DNA of 64,000 nucleotides, from NCBI RefSeq assembly GCF_026210795.1, contig NC_089448.1, forward strand, positions 2,294,001 through 2,358,000. The letters run 5' to 3'. Below the pieces are notes generated by a model. The model did no database searches. It saw only the letters and a list, made by a program, of their open reading frames with translations, and was not told the origin of the DNA. The position numbers and the translations under genes were made by a program. Source of the stretch: Rhizophagus irregularis (taxonomy: Eukaryota; Glomeromycota; Glomeromycetes; Glomerales; Glomeraceae). Below, in pieces: positions 22,060 through 34,333 of this stretch (position 1 is its first letter; the number at the start of each line of letters is the position of its first letter).

Positions 22060-23832
22060 CACAAATAAGATTCCCAGAAAGAAAAAAATATCGATGCAAA
22101 CAGGCGAAATTTATTAATAATTTTTTAGATAAATAAGAAATGCTAGAGAAGCAAGCGAAATGTATGATGCTATCAAAAAGGGATGGAGTATGTGGATCCT
22201 AGGCAAATCCCAACATCAAGTTATTTCTTTGCTCTTTTAAAAAATTTATATTTGAGAATGTATATACACAACTATACATATTTAAATAATTCAAAGTGAA
22301 ATCTTTATTATTTTTTTTGTATGAGAAAGTGCCGGCTAGCTAAGTAAAAATGAAAGTAAAAAATAATAGAGTAGCAGGATGTTTCAAGGGTTTAAAGCAA
22401 CATGTACTGTAATCAGTTACGCAAATCTTCTATGTTTTTCAGATCTCGTGCGATCTTGACAATAAACAGTATATTTCTCGGTAACCAATTTTATTTGCTC
22501 CGTTAATATTAATTGATGTCACACCAGTTTGTCAATAAAACCATAATTTCATCTGATAAACACACCTTTGATTGAGTTGATTCAAGGTTCAGCCATTTTG
22601 ATAATTAGATGGGGGTGTCCGTATGCAATACAATTATTTAGATAATATAATTTTAACCAAATCGGTTCTTGACTCACTACAAATCATATAAAAAGATGAG
22701 GCCAATCCTTTTATCTGCCTTGTGCAAATAAATCAAACGTCAAACGAAATAATTTACTGTACCATTATTTATATCATCAATATCATTAATCAAACAAACG
22801 AGTATATTCCCAAAGTAATAACAAAGTAAGTTGGTCTGATTTCTCAGCTTGATTATAGATTTACGTCATCACGATGTTAATCAAATTTTTTGATGTTTAA
22901 AGATAAAGCGGACATATTTATTACCTTTCTCCGCACATTCCGTGATCACTATCACGTGCCTGATCAAGGACCCAGATTTTCGTCACATGCCAAGATACAG
23001 TGCGCAGTATCGAATAAATTTTCCGGCAATAAAATTATAAGCATTTTCATGTGCCGAATTCTTGATGTTTGGTGCAGTATCGAACTGATGATAAAAATCG
23101 AAATATTATGAGGCGGTGTGGAATATTATTAAAATGAATTATAGCGGCAAGTGTGAATCGGAAGCTCTCACCTGGTTTTATTTTTTTTATCTCGTTGCTA
23201 ATAAGAATTCTTCCTATAGATTCGAAATCATTTTATCTCGGGGAAGTTCTCTTGTGGAAAATAATCTACTACATAGTCTGTGTGAATGGGAGTGATATAG
23301 ATAGACGAAAATTCTGTAAATATGGTTGGGATAATTTATTTCGGGGATCTATTGTAGCAAAAGGGTATGAGGGTGAGCACAAATTAGTTATAGATATTTT
23401 TCAAAATCGTGAGAGAACAAAGAAATAACTTGATGTTGAGATCGCATTAAATGGCCTAGGATCCGCGTACTCCCTCAGCATCATGTATTTCATTTATTTC
23501 ATTTTGCTATCTCTGATATTTTTTAAAAATTGGAAAAAATTATGTATATCTGAGATGTATAATCAAAATATTTCACTATGACTAATGATATTAATGATAT
23601 TAGATCAAAGAATAATGTATTTTATCACAATGTTGAGTTCGGACTTACAAAACGCGTTCTCAACTAGTATTTAATAAAGTTTATTCAGACTTACAACGCG
23701 CTCACATAATTGATGAAAGTTTGATAAAAGTTTATTCCGAATCATATATATAGTTAATACTAAATCCAATATAATAAAAAAAAATATTCTTTTATAACTT
23801 TATACGAAAGTTTCTCGGTTAAAAAAAACAAA
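22060..23832. other. Region without a supported gene
   Basis: Frames at 22890-23111 and 23153-23428 are open but show no domain, signal or splice-consistent continuation. A TCACGTGCC box at about 22950 recurs inside the intron of the next gene at about 24076. Nothing else recognised. Confidence 0.35.
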
Positions 23833-24971
23833 ATGTCAATATATAATATAATTAATGACCTCACTTTTACTGAACAGGAAAAAACAAAACTACGCTCCTA
23901 TTTCTTTAAACACTCTGACAAAGTAGATATGGCAATGGAAATTCTGAATAGTTGTAATTCGCCTAAAGAGAAATTTGACTTCATGAGGGAGACTTTTTTG
24001 AAACCTGAGCCTGCGGGTATGTTAGATAAAATATTTGCCGTTACAATTGTTTGTGACGCTACTCTTTTTGTTCTTTATCACGTGCCTGCATTGACGTATT
24101 GTGACTCACGAAAGTCTTCTTCCTTGTAGAAAACAAAGGATCTCCTGAGGATTTATATATTATCATAGATAACTCGAATTTCTATATTGGGGCGTTTAAA
24201 TCCATCTGTCAGATGGAGGGTCTAAGCGAAAATTTTCAACTTTTTATCGACTACGGAAGACTTCTTCGAGTCATCCAAAAAACTCGTAATCTAGGTCGCC
24301 CTCCAATTATCATTGGTTTCCGACCACCACCTCTTGATTCCCTATGGAATCGCATTAGAAGGGACGGGTATGATATACATATCTATGATAAGATTATCAT
24401 AACAACAAATAATGAAACTGTAACAAAAGAGAAAATGGTTGATAATGCAATTGGGTTCCATATTGATGAAGTGATATTTACAAAGACACCTGCGACAATA
24501 GCACTTGTCTCAGGCGATTGTGATTATTTTCGAAATATCCAGGGTGCTCTGGAACGAAAATGGAAAGTTGAATTGTGGGCCTGGCATTCGGGTATAACCA
24601 ATTATCATTATTTCTACTCAGACCCGTTATTTTATGCCAAAAATAATATGTATTCTCCAGGTGTAGTGAAGAAACCATTTCTTCAAACCACCTTCATTCC
24701 TCTTGATAATTATTACAAGATTTTTTCTTGGGGCTACGGGGTAGCTAATACTGAGGAAATGAAGATCCTTCAGTTATCTGATGGTGATGAGATACGCATT
24801 TGGGAAAACGATGATGTGATGAATTGTTATGTTGCATTAGATCTATTTGGATGGTGGCACCGATATAAACGAGGAATCTTACTCTTATATTTTCGAAGTA
24901 ATGAAGAATTACAAAAAGCGCAGTTGTGGGTACATGAGAAACACCCTAATATACGGGTTAAAAAGTTATAA
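23833..24971 (+). CDS. NYN-domain (PIN-like) putative ribonuclease
   Basis: Two exons, 23833-24016 and 24130-24971, 341 residues; the phases agree across a 113-bp intron. Residues 1-61 form a small helical N-terminal part. The NYN domain runs from about 69 to 235. LYIIIDNSNFYIGA holds the first acidic residue (D75), KEKMVDNAIGFHID the second (D166) and ALVSGDCDYFRNI the third (D191/D193), the usual metal-binding set of PIN-like nucleases. WKVELWAWHSG forms the closing strand. The C-terminal 100 residues end with GILLLYFRSNEELQKAQLWV, which resembles an RRM-like fold but is not assigned. NYN proteins act in RNA turnover and silencing in several eukaryotes. Substrate here is unknown. No signal peptide. 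Confidence 0.8.
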
Positions 24972-27396
24972 AATATTGTTGGTGGGAAAAGTCTGAAAGA
25001 TGATGTCATTTACTTATGCTAGCGAATTTGTTAAATCTGATCTTTTATTGTTGCTTTATAGCTTAGCATATTGTTTCTAATCTTTTAAATATAATAAAAT
25101 TTACAACAAGAAATTAATTTTTATTCTTGAATAATACTACTATTGAGAAAAGAATAGAAAGGGCAAGGAAGAAAATTTTTATAACGAATATTTAAAACCG
25201 CCTTTATCGCTCTAAATAAGCTCATAGCTAGTAACTTTTAACGGCAATTTATTTAGAAAAAAAAATTCTTTTTATGATTTTTGTTGCGCCACAATCTAGT
25301 AAGCTACGCCACAACCCTGGCACACAAAAAATAAATGCATCAAAGGGTTATTCTGACGCGCACATGTGACTTACATTCAGTGAGAACAATGCTTTATTTA
25401 AAAATAAAATGTCATCAACAGAGAAAACTAATGCATAAGTATTAGTTATTTACTGATCTAGTAGTATATAAATGGGTTATCATCTGAACTTCGATCATTA
25501 TTTTTATATCTAGAAAGAACACTCTACTTGTAACTATATAACTGTAATTACTAATAGTAGACTGAAATAGGCCGCCCCGAAAGCAACCGTCTTCCATGGA
25601 AAATCGAGATTAGAATAATGATCTTGTTTAATCTATACGTTTAAAACAAAATCCACCAAATAACTTTGACCATTCCTTTGAGCTTTGCCGCATAAAATAA
25701 ATCATGTGATTCACATTACTTATTTGTATAAACAATGTTCACTATGAGGTTACAGATACAAATGTCAAATGTAATTTATTTATAAAGCTTTCAAGTTTTT
25801 CAGTTACTATGTAAAGTGTGATTCTGTGCTATTAATAAATAATAAGAAACCTGTTTATCCCATTTTCGAGATATGTACTAGGTCGTACTTGATTATGCAA
25901 ATAAAATTATTGTTTTTCTTGGCAAAAGTGATCTGCGTTCCAATAGCTTCTCTTAAATTTTTTAATAATTGAAATTACAAATTTTCCTACTAGCCTCGTC
26001 GAATGCGCCAGATTACATACTATATCATGTGAACGAGTAGATAAATTAACTACTACTATTACGTAAGCCCCTATCTAGCTCATCTTACCTCACTAAAAAG
26101 AAAAAGAAAAATTTAAAAGAAAACGCGCCACAAAATGCGATTTTTGCAATTTTCGCATACACTGTATATAGTGTTTTTATCCTGATAAAGTATATGTATA
26201 AAAAATATCCGATTAAAAAAATACACTTGGCAAATTGCAATTTCTGAGATTTACTTGTTTTATTTCTTATTTTCATTAACCGCAATGATTATTAATGTCT
26301 AAAAGGGAAATAAATGAGGTGTATTAAACTTAATTGTCTTAGGAAAACTCCCTGAAGACTTATTCTCTATTATTCTTGGTGATGAGATATTAACATTACT
26401 GTATATATATATAAATAGTAACGCGTATGATAGTACAATTGGTACATGTCCCAATTGTCTCATAAATCTGGATGTCTAAACACTTAATATTATAGTATTA
26501 TTTGCATCGTGTAATAGTGACGGTTTATTGCCATAACAAATATATTTAATTATCATCTACTATAGAGGACATAGTAAATACGGTACATTTGTAAATTTAT
26601 TCTTAGTAAATGTAGCGTGGAGATCATAGATACTGTACAATCAAATATCTACTACTTAAATGCATGGATTAGATTATGTCAGATTTTTATTTTTTGAAAC
26701 AATCAATATTTTTGATCATAGATCTTATGGAGGATGAAACGCTATAATGATATCATCTGCAATGGTTGTCCACATGATATTTACTATAGAAGTTGCGTGA
26801 CTAGATCAATGAACTCAAATAACATGTTTGAAATATAATTCAATCTTTATTTTATCTTATTTTCAATATGCCAAACAAATTATCTTACGTGCAAGTCCCC
26901 AAGTTAAACGATATTTTGGACATCAATATTCTGATAAAATCGAGTTGATTACTATAAAATTTTGCAACTATCATCACGTTTTATTTAAAGATCGAAAAAA
27001 GATTAATTATTTTCTCTATTTCATTAATAAAAATCTGAATCTTATATAAAAATATTTAAAATTATATATATATATATATGTATAAAAAAAAAATAAAAAA
27101 TAAAAAAAATAAAAAAAAATAAAAAAAAAATTGGTCACATTGTTCTCGATAACAAATTGAAATCTATACCTTTATATAATATTATCAAATATAAGAAAAA
27201 TAAAAAAATTTATTTAGATTTTTTTTTTCTACATAAATATATACTACTCTCAAATGCACAAAAAAAATTTTTTGAATTATGAATGCATTTCAAACGCAAA
27301 ATAATAATAATAATAATAATAATTTTCCTTCCCTGACAAAAAGCTAATAAATACACTTATATAATCCTATCCTAAATTATCATAAAAGTCCTAATT
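24972..27396. other. Long intergenic region, no gene supported
   Basis: Frames at 26085-26285 (minus) and 26828-27049 (plus) lack motifs. Simple-sequence tracts occur near the right end: TA repeats at about 27064-27080, A-rich tract with AATAAAA units at 27084-27131 and an AAT microsatellite at 27299-27323. Confidence 0.4.
27299..27323. repeat. AAT microsatellite
   Basis: About eight tandem AAT units, just beyond the 3' end of the cupredoxin gene. Confidence 0.8.
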
Positions 27397-28106
27397 TTAC
27401 AAGAAATAAGATGTCAATGATAACAAAGCACCACCTAAAACAGCAATTGATATTTGATTATCAATCTTGACAGCAGAAGAAGCAGCTTTAGGTGTTGCAG
27501 GTGCAGATGCGGCTGCAGTTGGTGAAGAGGCACTACTAGTGGTGGATTTTGGAGTTGTATTTGGTAGATCATCAGCTGGAGCAGCCGGTTGGGGTGGAGC
27601 TTTGGGTTGTTCAGCCGGGGCTTTAACACCAGGCGCTGTTAATGCTTTGCCAGCAGCAAGCACATTGATCGTAGCATACATTTGATCCGTGCCACAATGA
27701 TCAGCAACAGTGCAGTAATAGTATACAGGACCTTCTTTTGCTAGAGTCCAAACGGCAGTCGGAGGAGCTGCAGCATTACCAGCATTTATAGGTGTAGTGA
27801 AGGCATCTGGTAATGCAGATTTAACACATTTACCAAATGCATCTGCTTGAAAAACATCATGATTTCCACCAACAAAGCTGAAGGTAACCTATAATTATAA
27901 CAATATATTTATATATATTTTCTCTTTCTTTTTTTTTTATAAAATCTAAATTAAATACTTACGGTATCTCCTACATTAGCATCAAAGGTAGCAGGTGTAA
28001 ACGCATTTTTACCAGCATCACCAACTTTGACTGACCAATTTTCACTATTAGCGAATGTAAATAGGGAAGCAATTAAAGCAACAACTGATAAATGTTTAAT
28101 CATCAT
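27397..28106 (-). CDS. Secreted GPI-type cupredoxin (blue-copper domain)
   Basis: Two exons on the minus strand, 28106-27963 and 27888-27397, 211 residues. MMIKHLSVVALIASLFTFAN is a signal peptide. A single cupredoxin domain follows, with VGDTVTFSFVGGNHDVFQ (His58 ligand) and YYYCTVADHCGTDQM giving Cys107, His112 and Met118, a complete type 1 copper set. Cys69 and Cys113 may pair. From about residue 130 the chain is rich in Ala, Pro, Ser and Thr (KSTTSSASSPTAAAS) and ends in a hydrophobic tail ISIAVLGGALLSLTSYFL, typical of GPI attachment. This is the build of fungal extracellular serine-rich or phytocyanin-like proteins. A role in copper binding or redox at the cell wall is likely; the physiological partner is unknown. 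The second of two ATGs (28103) is an equally possible start. Confidence 0.88.
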
Positions 28107-29941
28107 CTTTATTATATATATATATATATATATCTAAATATTGATTATTTATTATATTATATTTATTGATTAAAAAAAAAATGAGAAATATAAATATTAA
28201 ATATAATAATTAACAGGAAAAAAAGATATTGGAGAGAAAGAAAAGAAAAAAAAATTTTTCACAACAGTAATAAAAATATCAGGGTTATTTAAAGAAATTT
28301 TTTGTTTGCAAAATGTTGTATCACAATAAATAATTTTTTTTGCGCTACTTTCAATATATTCAATATAACTATTGAATGACACAATAATAAATAATACGGG
28401 AGTACATTTTCAAATTTTATTTAAATAGCCAAAATATCTTTTTTTTTTATAGTTTCATTCTTTAAATGAAATTTTTTAGTAAAAATGTTAAAAACGTATA
28501 AATTTGGATAATTATGGTTAAAGTAATATTTAAAAATATTTACATCTTTTAAACACATGTTACATAGTTTTTAACCAAGAATTGATTAACCTAATTTAGT
28601 TAATTTGGTTTTTATATATTTTGTTTATAAATAGCCAAATTAGTTTTTATCTGAGGGAATTTTGCTTTGATGCCAAGAGAGCCAAGAGCCAAGAGAGTAA
28701 AACTATAAATTGAGGTAAAAGATAAATGAGAATGAAAAAAAAAAAAAGTTAATTTAAAAAAAAAACTCATTTTAATCTGAAACAAAATTTTTTGATCTCT
28801 GACATTGATAAGAAATTTGGCGTTAATTTTTATAGAATATTTCTTATAAACATTGACGCGTTAAAATCGGAAACGAAGAATTTTCTTTTTTTCTTTCAAA
28901 TAGATTTCTTTATTCTTTCAAATAGATTTCATTCTTTCAAATAGATTACTAATAATCGAATATACTTTACAAATTAATCGATCGCAATGGTAATTTTCAT
29001 TAAATAATGAATAAGATAATGTTTATTTCTAGAAAAACAAAAGAAACAATATTATTTCTAAAAATATACTAAATATACTGATTAGTATCAACCTTCCAAA
29101 TAAAGTAGTATTCTTACTAATCAGGATAATTATAATCCCTTTAAGTCCGTGAACTAAAAAATTCCAAGAATTCCAAGAATTCTGGGCAAAAAAAACGAAA
29201 AATATTTTTTTTTTCCGAATTTTCCCAAATTCTATAATTGGTCAATTTAATTAGCCGGATATCCTAAATACGTATGACAGTATCCAATAAAACTTTGTAT
29301 ACTTAATAAGGTTGAAATAATAAAAAGGTCGGGAAAAATGGTTTCTCAACAAACCGTTATGTGATATTCCCAGTAAAAATTATAAAACAATTAGGGTAGA
29401 ATTAACCATTCTTTACGAATTAGTAGTAAATGGGACAACGTTGTAATTTATTTGTGTAAGTTGAAATAACATCACCATTTCATCATAATTAATAGGAGAT
29501 ATTATTGGAATTCGAATATATTCCAATACTACGATTTCATAACGTTAGATTCCAAAATTTATTGGGGAAGAGCAAATTATTTTATTAACATATTACCAGT
29601 TTATTTATTTTAAACATATTACCAGTTACAATATTAAAAATATTCTTTAGATAGAAACTGTGGAATCATATGATGTGTTGATCTTTTTTTTAATAAGGCA
29701 TAAAACCCTTACATATGATACTTGGATCGGCAATTTGATCTGGTTACGAATTAATAATTAATAATTAATAATTTATCTTTGTTCTCTGAATTCATAAAAG
29801 ATTTCACTCGCAAAATAGGTAACTTTAAAGGACATAATATTTCTATATTTATATTTTTATATTGATATTAAATTTTAGACAAAATTAAATAGAAATTGGT
29901 TAGAGTCCATTTTTTACAACGATTAAATACAATCGATTAAT
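28107..29941. other. Intergenic region with small tandem repeats
   Basis: No gene seen. It starts with the cupredoxin promoter (a TA-repeat tract at about 28112-28133). GCCAAGAGAG-type repeats lie at about 28675-28700 and three copies of a unit near TTCTTTCAAATAGATT at about 28890-28947. Confidence 0.4.
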
Positions 29942-30178
29942 TATAGGTGCTTTCGGAATTGCCGAATTGAATGAAATTACGGCATCGCAAATATAGATTA
30001 ATATTTAACAAATCATCGAGACCAGCATACGGATTACAAATTATCTACGGCATAATCAGAAAAAAATATTTACTTTGGTGTAATTTTTGTATTTTTGACG
30101 TTAAATAATTACGGCATTTCCGGCGATTTAATATATTACAGTATAGACTTCATAATTCATATGCCGACGGCAAGTATA
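29942..30178. mobile_element. MITE with 8-bp target duplication
   Basis: Direct repeat CGATTAAT at 29934-29941 and 30179-30186 bounds a 237-bp unit. The ends TATAGGTGCTTTCGG and CCGACGGCAAGTATA are imperfectly inverted (about 11 of 15). The left end resembles that of the Mutator-like MITE at 2215-2609 (ATAGGTGCTnnnnGAATT). ATTACGGCAT motifs occur in both orientations. No coding capacity. Confidence 0.55.
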
Positions 30179-30186
30179 CGATTAAT

Positions 30187-31071
30187 AGAACACGTCCTAT
30201 GAGCTTAGTTTAAAATCGATGAGACAAGATACTTTTTTTATTATGATAGCAAAAAAAAAATACAAATAACCTATTATTTAATCAATCATATAATCGATTA
30301 TTATTTTTTTTTAAAAAAAAAAACTTATTAGATTGCTTGCTTCTTAATATACATTTAATGTAGTATCTTATAAATAAAAGAATTTTAAAATATGATTTTT
30401 GATTTATTCCTTTGAGAACTTAAAAAAAAAGTGTAACAAATCTCTTTTCATATTCAAATAAAATAAAATCCTTTTTTTTTTTTTTTGAAAAAACTTTTTT
30501 TTTTTTTAAATTGCGGATTTTTAATGGTAATAAAATATTTTTTTTTTCGAATTATAATGTTTTTATAAGGGAGAATGAAACGATAAAATTATGAAAGGAA
30601 TGAGGGGAATGAAAGTGATTGGTTGAGGGAAAAATTTTTTACTATATGTAAAAAAAAACAATGTACTATATTGTACTATGTGAATATATAAAAAGAACAG
30701 AAATATTTTACAAAGAGAAGAAAATATATTTACTATTTTGTACAAAAATTAAAGAGAGAGAAGGTATATTTCGTTGTAAAATTTGTAACTTAATAAATTT
30801 CCTCCAGGGAACGAAAGAAATAACATTCTATCTTTGATGAAAGATAAGGAATGTTGTAATCAATATATATATATGTATATACTGTGTATACACATATATT
30901 CTATGTCTATAATGAAAAAAAAATATAATAAAAATAATATAAAAAATGAATGCAAAAAAATGTGTTATATTTAAAAATGCTAAATGATCTATTTGAAGAA
31001 AATGATATATGTATATATATGTAAAAAAAAATATAAAAAAAAAAATTAATATTTAATTAATATTTAATTGT
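30187..31071. other. Intergenic region, low complexity
   Basis: Long A and T runs and TA/TG tracts downstream of the seven-helix gene. No gene supported. Confidence 0.4.
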
Positions 31072-32202
31072 TCAGTTGTTCAGTTGTTCAGTTGATTCAG
31101 CAATAGTGCCACCACCACTTTTACTAGTCTTTTCATTACTACTATCACCCAATTCTACATCTACAAAATCTCCTCTGTCTTTAACATAAGTTGGTAAAGG
31201 AGTAGCAACATTATGTTTCTTAAAAAGACCATGTAAACGTATTGAAGAGAATCCTGGTGGTTTTGATTGTCTCTTTTGTTCTTCACTAACGTTTAAACTT
31301 GTAAAATCGGATAAAGTATGACTTTTTCCATTAGGTAAATTGGTGGAATTATTATTATCTTGTTGAATATGAGATAAGATCATGACAATAATAACATAAA
31401 CAGCTGAACTACTTAATATAATGAAACCAAATATAATCGTTGTAGCCCAAAAGGATTTTTGTATAAATTTACCAGCCAATTGACTTAAATTATAAATAAA
31501 TAAGGAAAGTATTTCACATGCTAAGAATCCAATAATATTATAAGTTCTTGAAATAAGATATCGAAATTGTTTTATGGCATGTATATCATATAATAATCCT
31601 ACTTCTATAGATATATGCATCTTTATATTTAATATTAAGAAGAAGATAAGGCATATAGTCATTTGAAACATATAATAAAAATATGTTATGAGCATTGATT
31701 GACTCCAAGTCGTTTTGTATAATACTAATACGCATACTAAAGAAGGATAAATCATTATCCCACTAAGTAAATTAAAATATACGCTAAAATTAAAATATTG
31801 ATGGGACATAATTTCTTCTTTTGATAAAGTGCTCGTCAAAGGAAAATATCTAGTAAAAGCTATAAATGCTGCAAGTGACTTCATTGCTAAAGAAAAATTC
31901 CATAATATTAAAGATGAAAATTTTAATTGAGGTAAAAAATTATCTAAATTTTCACTGGAGTTATCTTTAACTGTTATTATATCCGCCATAATTTCTAATA
32001 ACATGGAAACAAGAATAAATCCTAATCCTATTCCTCTTGGGCTAATGGGCTGATTAAAAAGTCGATTACTTTGGCTGTTTTTATTTGTCCTCATTCGAAT
32101 AAATATGAAAAAAACCGACCATATTAATACAAATGATGTTGCTAAAAGTCTATTTATATAATTTGTATTAAATATAAAATAATTATTATAAAAATTTTCC
32201 AT
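31072..32202 (-). CDS. Seven-helix membrane protein, unassigned
   Basis: Single-exon frame of 376 residues. Seven hydrophobic segments at about 18-36, 57-76, 97-117, 139-162, 170-193, 219-238 and 251-276 are followed by a hydrophilic tail of about 100 residues rich in Ser, Asn and Lys (RLHGLFKKHNVATPLPTY), most likely cytoplasmic. The topology suits a receptor-like or DUF-type fungal membrane protein. I do not recognise a family and see no GPCR class motif such as DRY or NPxxY. There is no cleavable signal peptide; helix 1 begins at residue 18. It diverges from the OMA1 gene with about 920 bp between start codons. Confidence 0.75.
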   Translation of the reverse strand: MENFYNNYFIFNTNYINRLLATSFVLIWSVFFIFIRMRTNKNSQSNRLFNQPISPRGIGLGFILVSMLLEIMADIITVKDNSSENLDNFLPQLKFSSLILWNFSLAMKSLAAFIAFTRYFPLTSTLSKEEIMSHQYFNFSVYFNLLSGIMIYPSLVCVLVLYKTTWSQSMLITYFYYMFQMTICLIFFLILNIKMHISIEVGLLYDIHAIKQFRYLISRTYNIIGFLACEILSLFIYNLSQLAGKFIQKSFWATTIIFGFIILSSSAVYVIIVMILSHIQQDNNNSTNLPNGKSHTLSDFTSLNVSEEQKRQSKPPGFSSIRLHGLFKKHNVATPLPTYVKDRGDFVDVELGDSSNEKTSKSGGGTIAESTEQLNN

Positions 32203-32614
32203 TTTTATTTCTTTCCCTCTCTTTTTTTATATATATATATATAATGTGTGTATGTGTGTTTTTTTTTTAATATTTATTATAAGCACCGTCAAGGGCTTTA
32301 TATGTATAAATAATTTAATTTTTTTTTTTTTTTGAGAAGGGAAAAGAAAATAAAAAAGGTCACAACAGAAAAATACCCTCCTATTTTTTGTATATATTCG
32401 TTGACGAAAGAAAATGAATGGAGGGAAATATGGAGCGAATGTTGATGGTCAAATGGTGAAAATTTTATGTTTAATAAATAAATAATAATAATAATAAAAA
32501 AGAGGAGAGGGATAAGGTATCTTTCTGTTAATGAAAAAAGTTTTTGACATAAAAATTCTCCTTTTTTTATATTTAATTAGAAAATATCCGTTGTTTAAAA
32601 ATCAAACAAGGAAC

Positions 32615-32622
32615 TCACGTGA
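32615..32622. promoter_or_regulatory. TCACGTGA box between the seven-helix and OMA1 genes
   Basis: Perfect 8-bp palindrome in the divergent intergenic region. It is identical to the boxes at 12525 and 40212. A bHLH-type site is inferred. Confidence 0.4.
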
Positions 32623-33121
32623 TCAAATGATGATTAACCGGATGTGTAATTATTGTAATAATTATAATTTTTATTAAACAAAGGAATCAATTAATTTCCT
32701 TTATAAAGAGATTAAATTGTTGAAATATTATTAGTTAAAAATAAAAAAAGTTATTGTTTCTTGGTTTTTTTGTTGTTTTTTTTTTTACTGTTTGTATTTG
32801 AAACTGCAATAAACAATAATAAATACGTATATTTCTTACACAATTGTATTTAAAATTTATTTTTTTAGGATATAAGAACCACGTTTTAATTCTTTTATTC
32901 ATGTACAATTTTGGTTATGATCTGTAAACTGCGCCATACCATCCCGATATTTCCGATATTTCCGTAAAATTATCGTCTGTATCATTGAACATGACATGAC
33001 ATTCACCCTACATCATTTCGCCCCCGCTAACATCCGATTTATGATGCAAGTTTTTTTTTTTAAAAAAAAATATATATATATCTGATAAGATGGCTAATTA
33101 CTTTTTTTTTTAAAAAAAAAG

Positions 33122-34333
33122 ATGATCTTAAATTCGGCAAGAAATTTATTATTGAAAAGTACATTATCAAAGAATTTGGTATTAAATCAAAATGGTTTAT
33201 TACATAAATCGATTCAAAGTACTTTTACAAGGTATCCTTTAAAAAAATATCCGTCAAGATCATTTTGTAATGATTCACAAGCTGCTATAGTACCATTATT
33301 ACCAACATTATTATTTTCAATACCATTATTTGTACCATATTTCTTAACATTAAGAATAATAGCATCAAAAACACTTTCACCACAAATTAGAACCAAATTA
33401 ACTTATTCATTGGGATCCACTTTATTAACTGTACCTACAATATTTTTATTTACATCAGATATTGCACCAAATACATATAGAAAAAGATTCATGTTATTAT
33501 GGCCTTGGGAAGAAACAAAATTGATTGATAAAGCTAATGAATGTGTTGAAAATGTTCTTGGATCTGAAGAAATAATACCTGAAAATGATAATCGAAGTAA
33601 ATTAATTAATCATATATTAGATCGAATTTGGAAATATAATAATAAAATTAATTTTAATTTTAAAAAACCGACGATTTATTTAATTAAAAATGATGACATG
33701 TTAGATGGTGTATCTTACCCTTGTTCTGTTATAACTTTAACTACTTCTTGGTTACGTTTAGTTGATTATGATGAAGATTTATTAGCAGCTGTATTATCTC
33801 ATGAAATTGCTCATATATTACAAAATCATGCTTCCGAATTTTATGGTTTATCATTTACATTTAAAGCATTAACTCAACTTCATGATATGTTTTATGATTT
33901 TTTAAAATTATTACCAGGAATTAATAAAGAGAATATTAATAATTGGATCAGACCTTTAATTTATTTACAAAAACATTCTCAAATTTTAGAAAAGGAAGCT
34001 GATTTATTAGGTCAAGAAATAATGGCTAATGCTGGTTATGATCCCGCTAATGCTATTAAATTATGGGAATTAATGTGTAATATATCTTCAACTCAAGTTC
34101 CTGATGAATCTCATCATGATGATGGTCATGGTGTTCGTCATTCTAGTGAATCTTCTCATCCTTCTAAAGAACAAAGGGTTAAATATCTTACAGAAAATTT
34201 AATTAATGTACAAAAAATTTATTTTAATACAATTACTGATAATAATAATAATTTTAAATCATTTAATTATGATTTAGGATTAAGAAGATTGGAATTTACT
34301 ATTTGGGCTATATTCGGTAAAAATTTAACCTAA
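33122..34333 (+). CDS. OMA1: OMA1-type mitochondrial metalloendopeptidase (M48)
   Basis: Single exon, 403 residues. The N-terminus (MILNSARNLLLKSTLSKNLV) is rich in Arg, Lys and Ser with no acidic residue, as in a mitochondrial targeting peptide. Hydrophobic segments at about 55-80 and 93-111 would anchor it in the inner membrane. The catalytic motif HEIAH sits at 227-231 (AAVLSHEIAHILQNHASE), and EKEADLLGQEIM gives the third zinc ligand E290 with D294 (ExxxD). GYDPANAIKLWELM and SSHPSKEQRVKYL are the family C-terminal signatures (yeast Oma1 has HPxxxxR). Oma1 degrades misfolded inner-membrane proteins and processes OPA1-like GTPases under stress. A His/Asp-rich insert at about 330-341 (SHHDDGHGVRH) is unusual. 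Confidence 0.92.
   Translation: MILNSARNLLLKSTLSKNLVLNQNGLLHKSIQSTFTRYPLKKYPSRSFCNDSQAAIVPLLPTLLFSIPLFVPYFLTLRIIASKTLSPQIRTKLTYSLGSTLLTVPTIFLFTSDIAPNTYRKRFMLLWPWEETKLIDKANECVENVLGSEEIIPENDNRSKLINHILDRIWKYNNKINFNFKKPTIYLIKNDDMLDGVSYPCSVITLTTSWLRLVDYDEDLLAAVLSHEIAHILQNHASEFYGLSFTFKALTQLHDMFYDFLKLLPGINKENINNWIRPLIYLQKHSQILEKEADLLGQEIMANAGYDPANAIKLWELMCNISSTQVPDESHHDDGHGVRHSSESSHPSKEQRVKYLTENLINVQKIYFNTITDNNNNFKSFNYDLGLRRLEFTIWAIFGKNLT

Noticed and set aside
23153-23428. 91-residue plus frame before the NYN gene
   Set aside because: No ATG at its start, no domain and no splice-consistent neighbours.
27467-27685. Plus-strand Ala/Gly-rich frame
   Set aside because: Antisense shadow of the Ala/Pro/Ser tail of the minus-strand cupredoxin.
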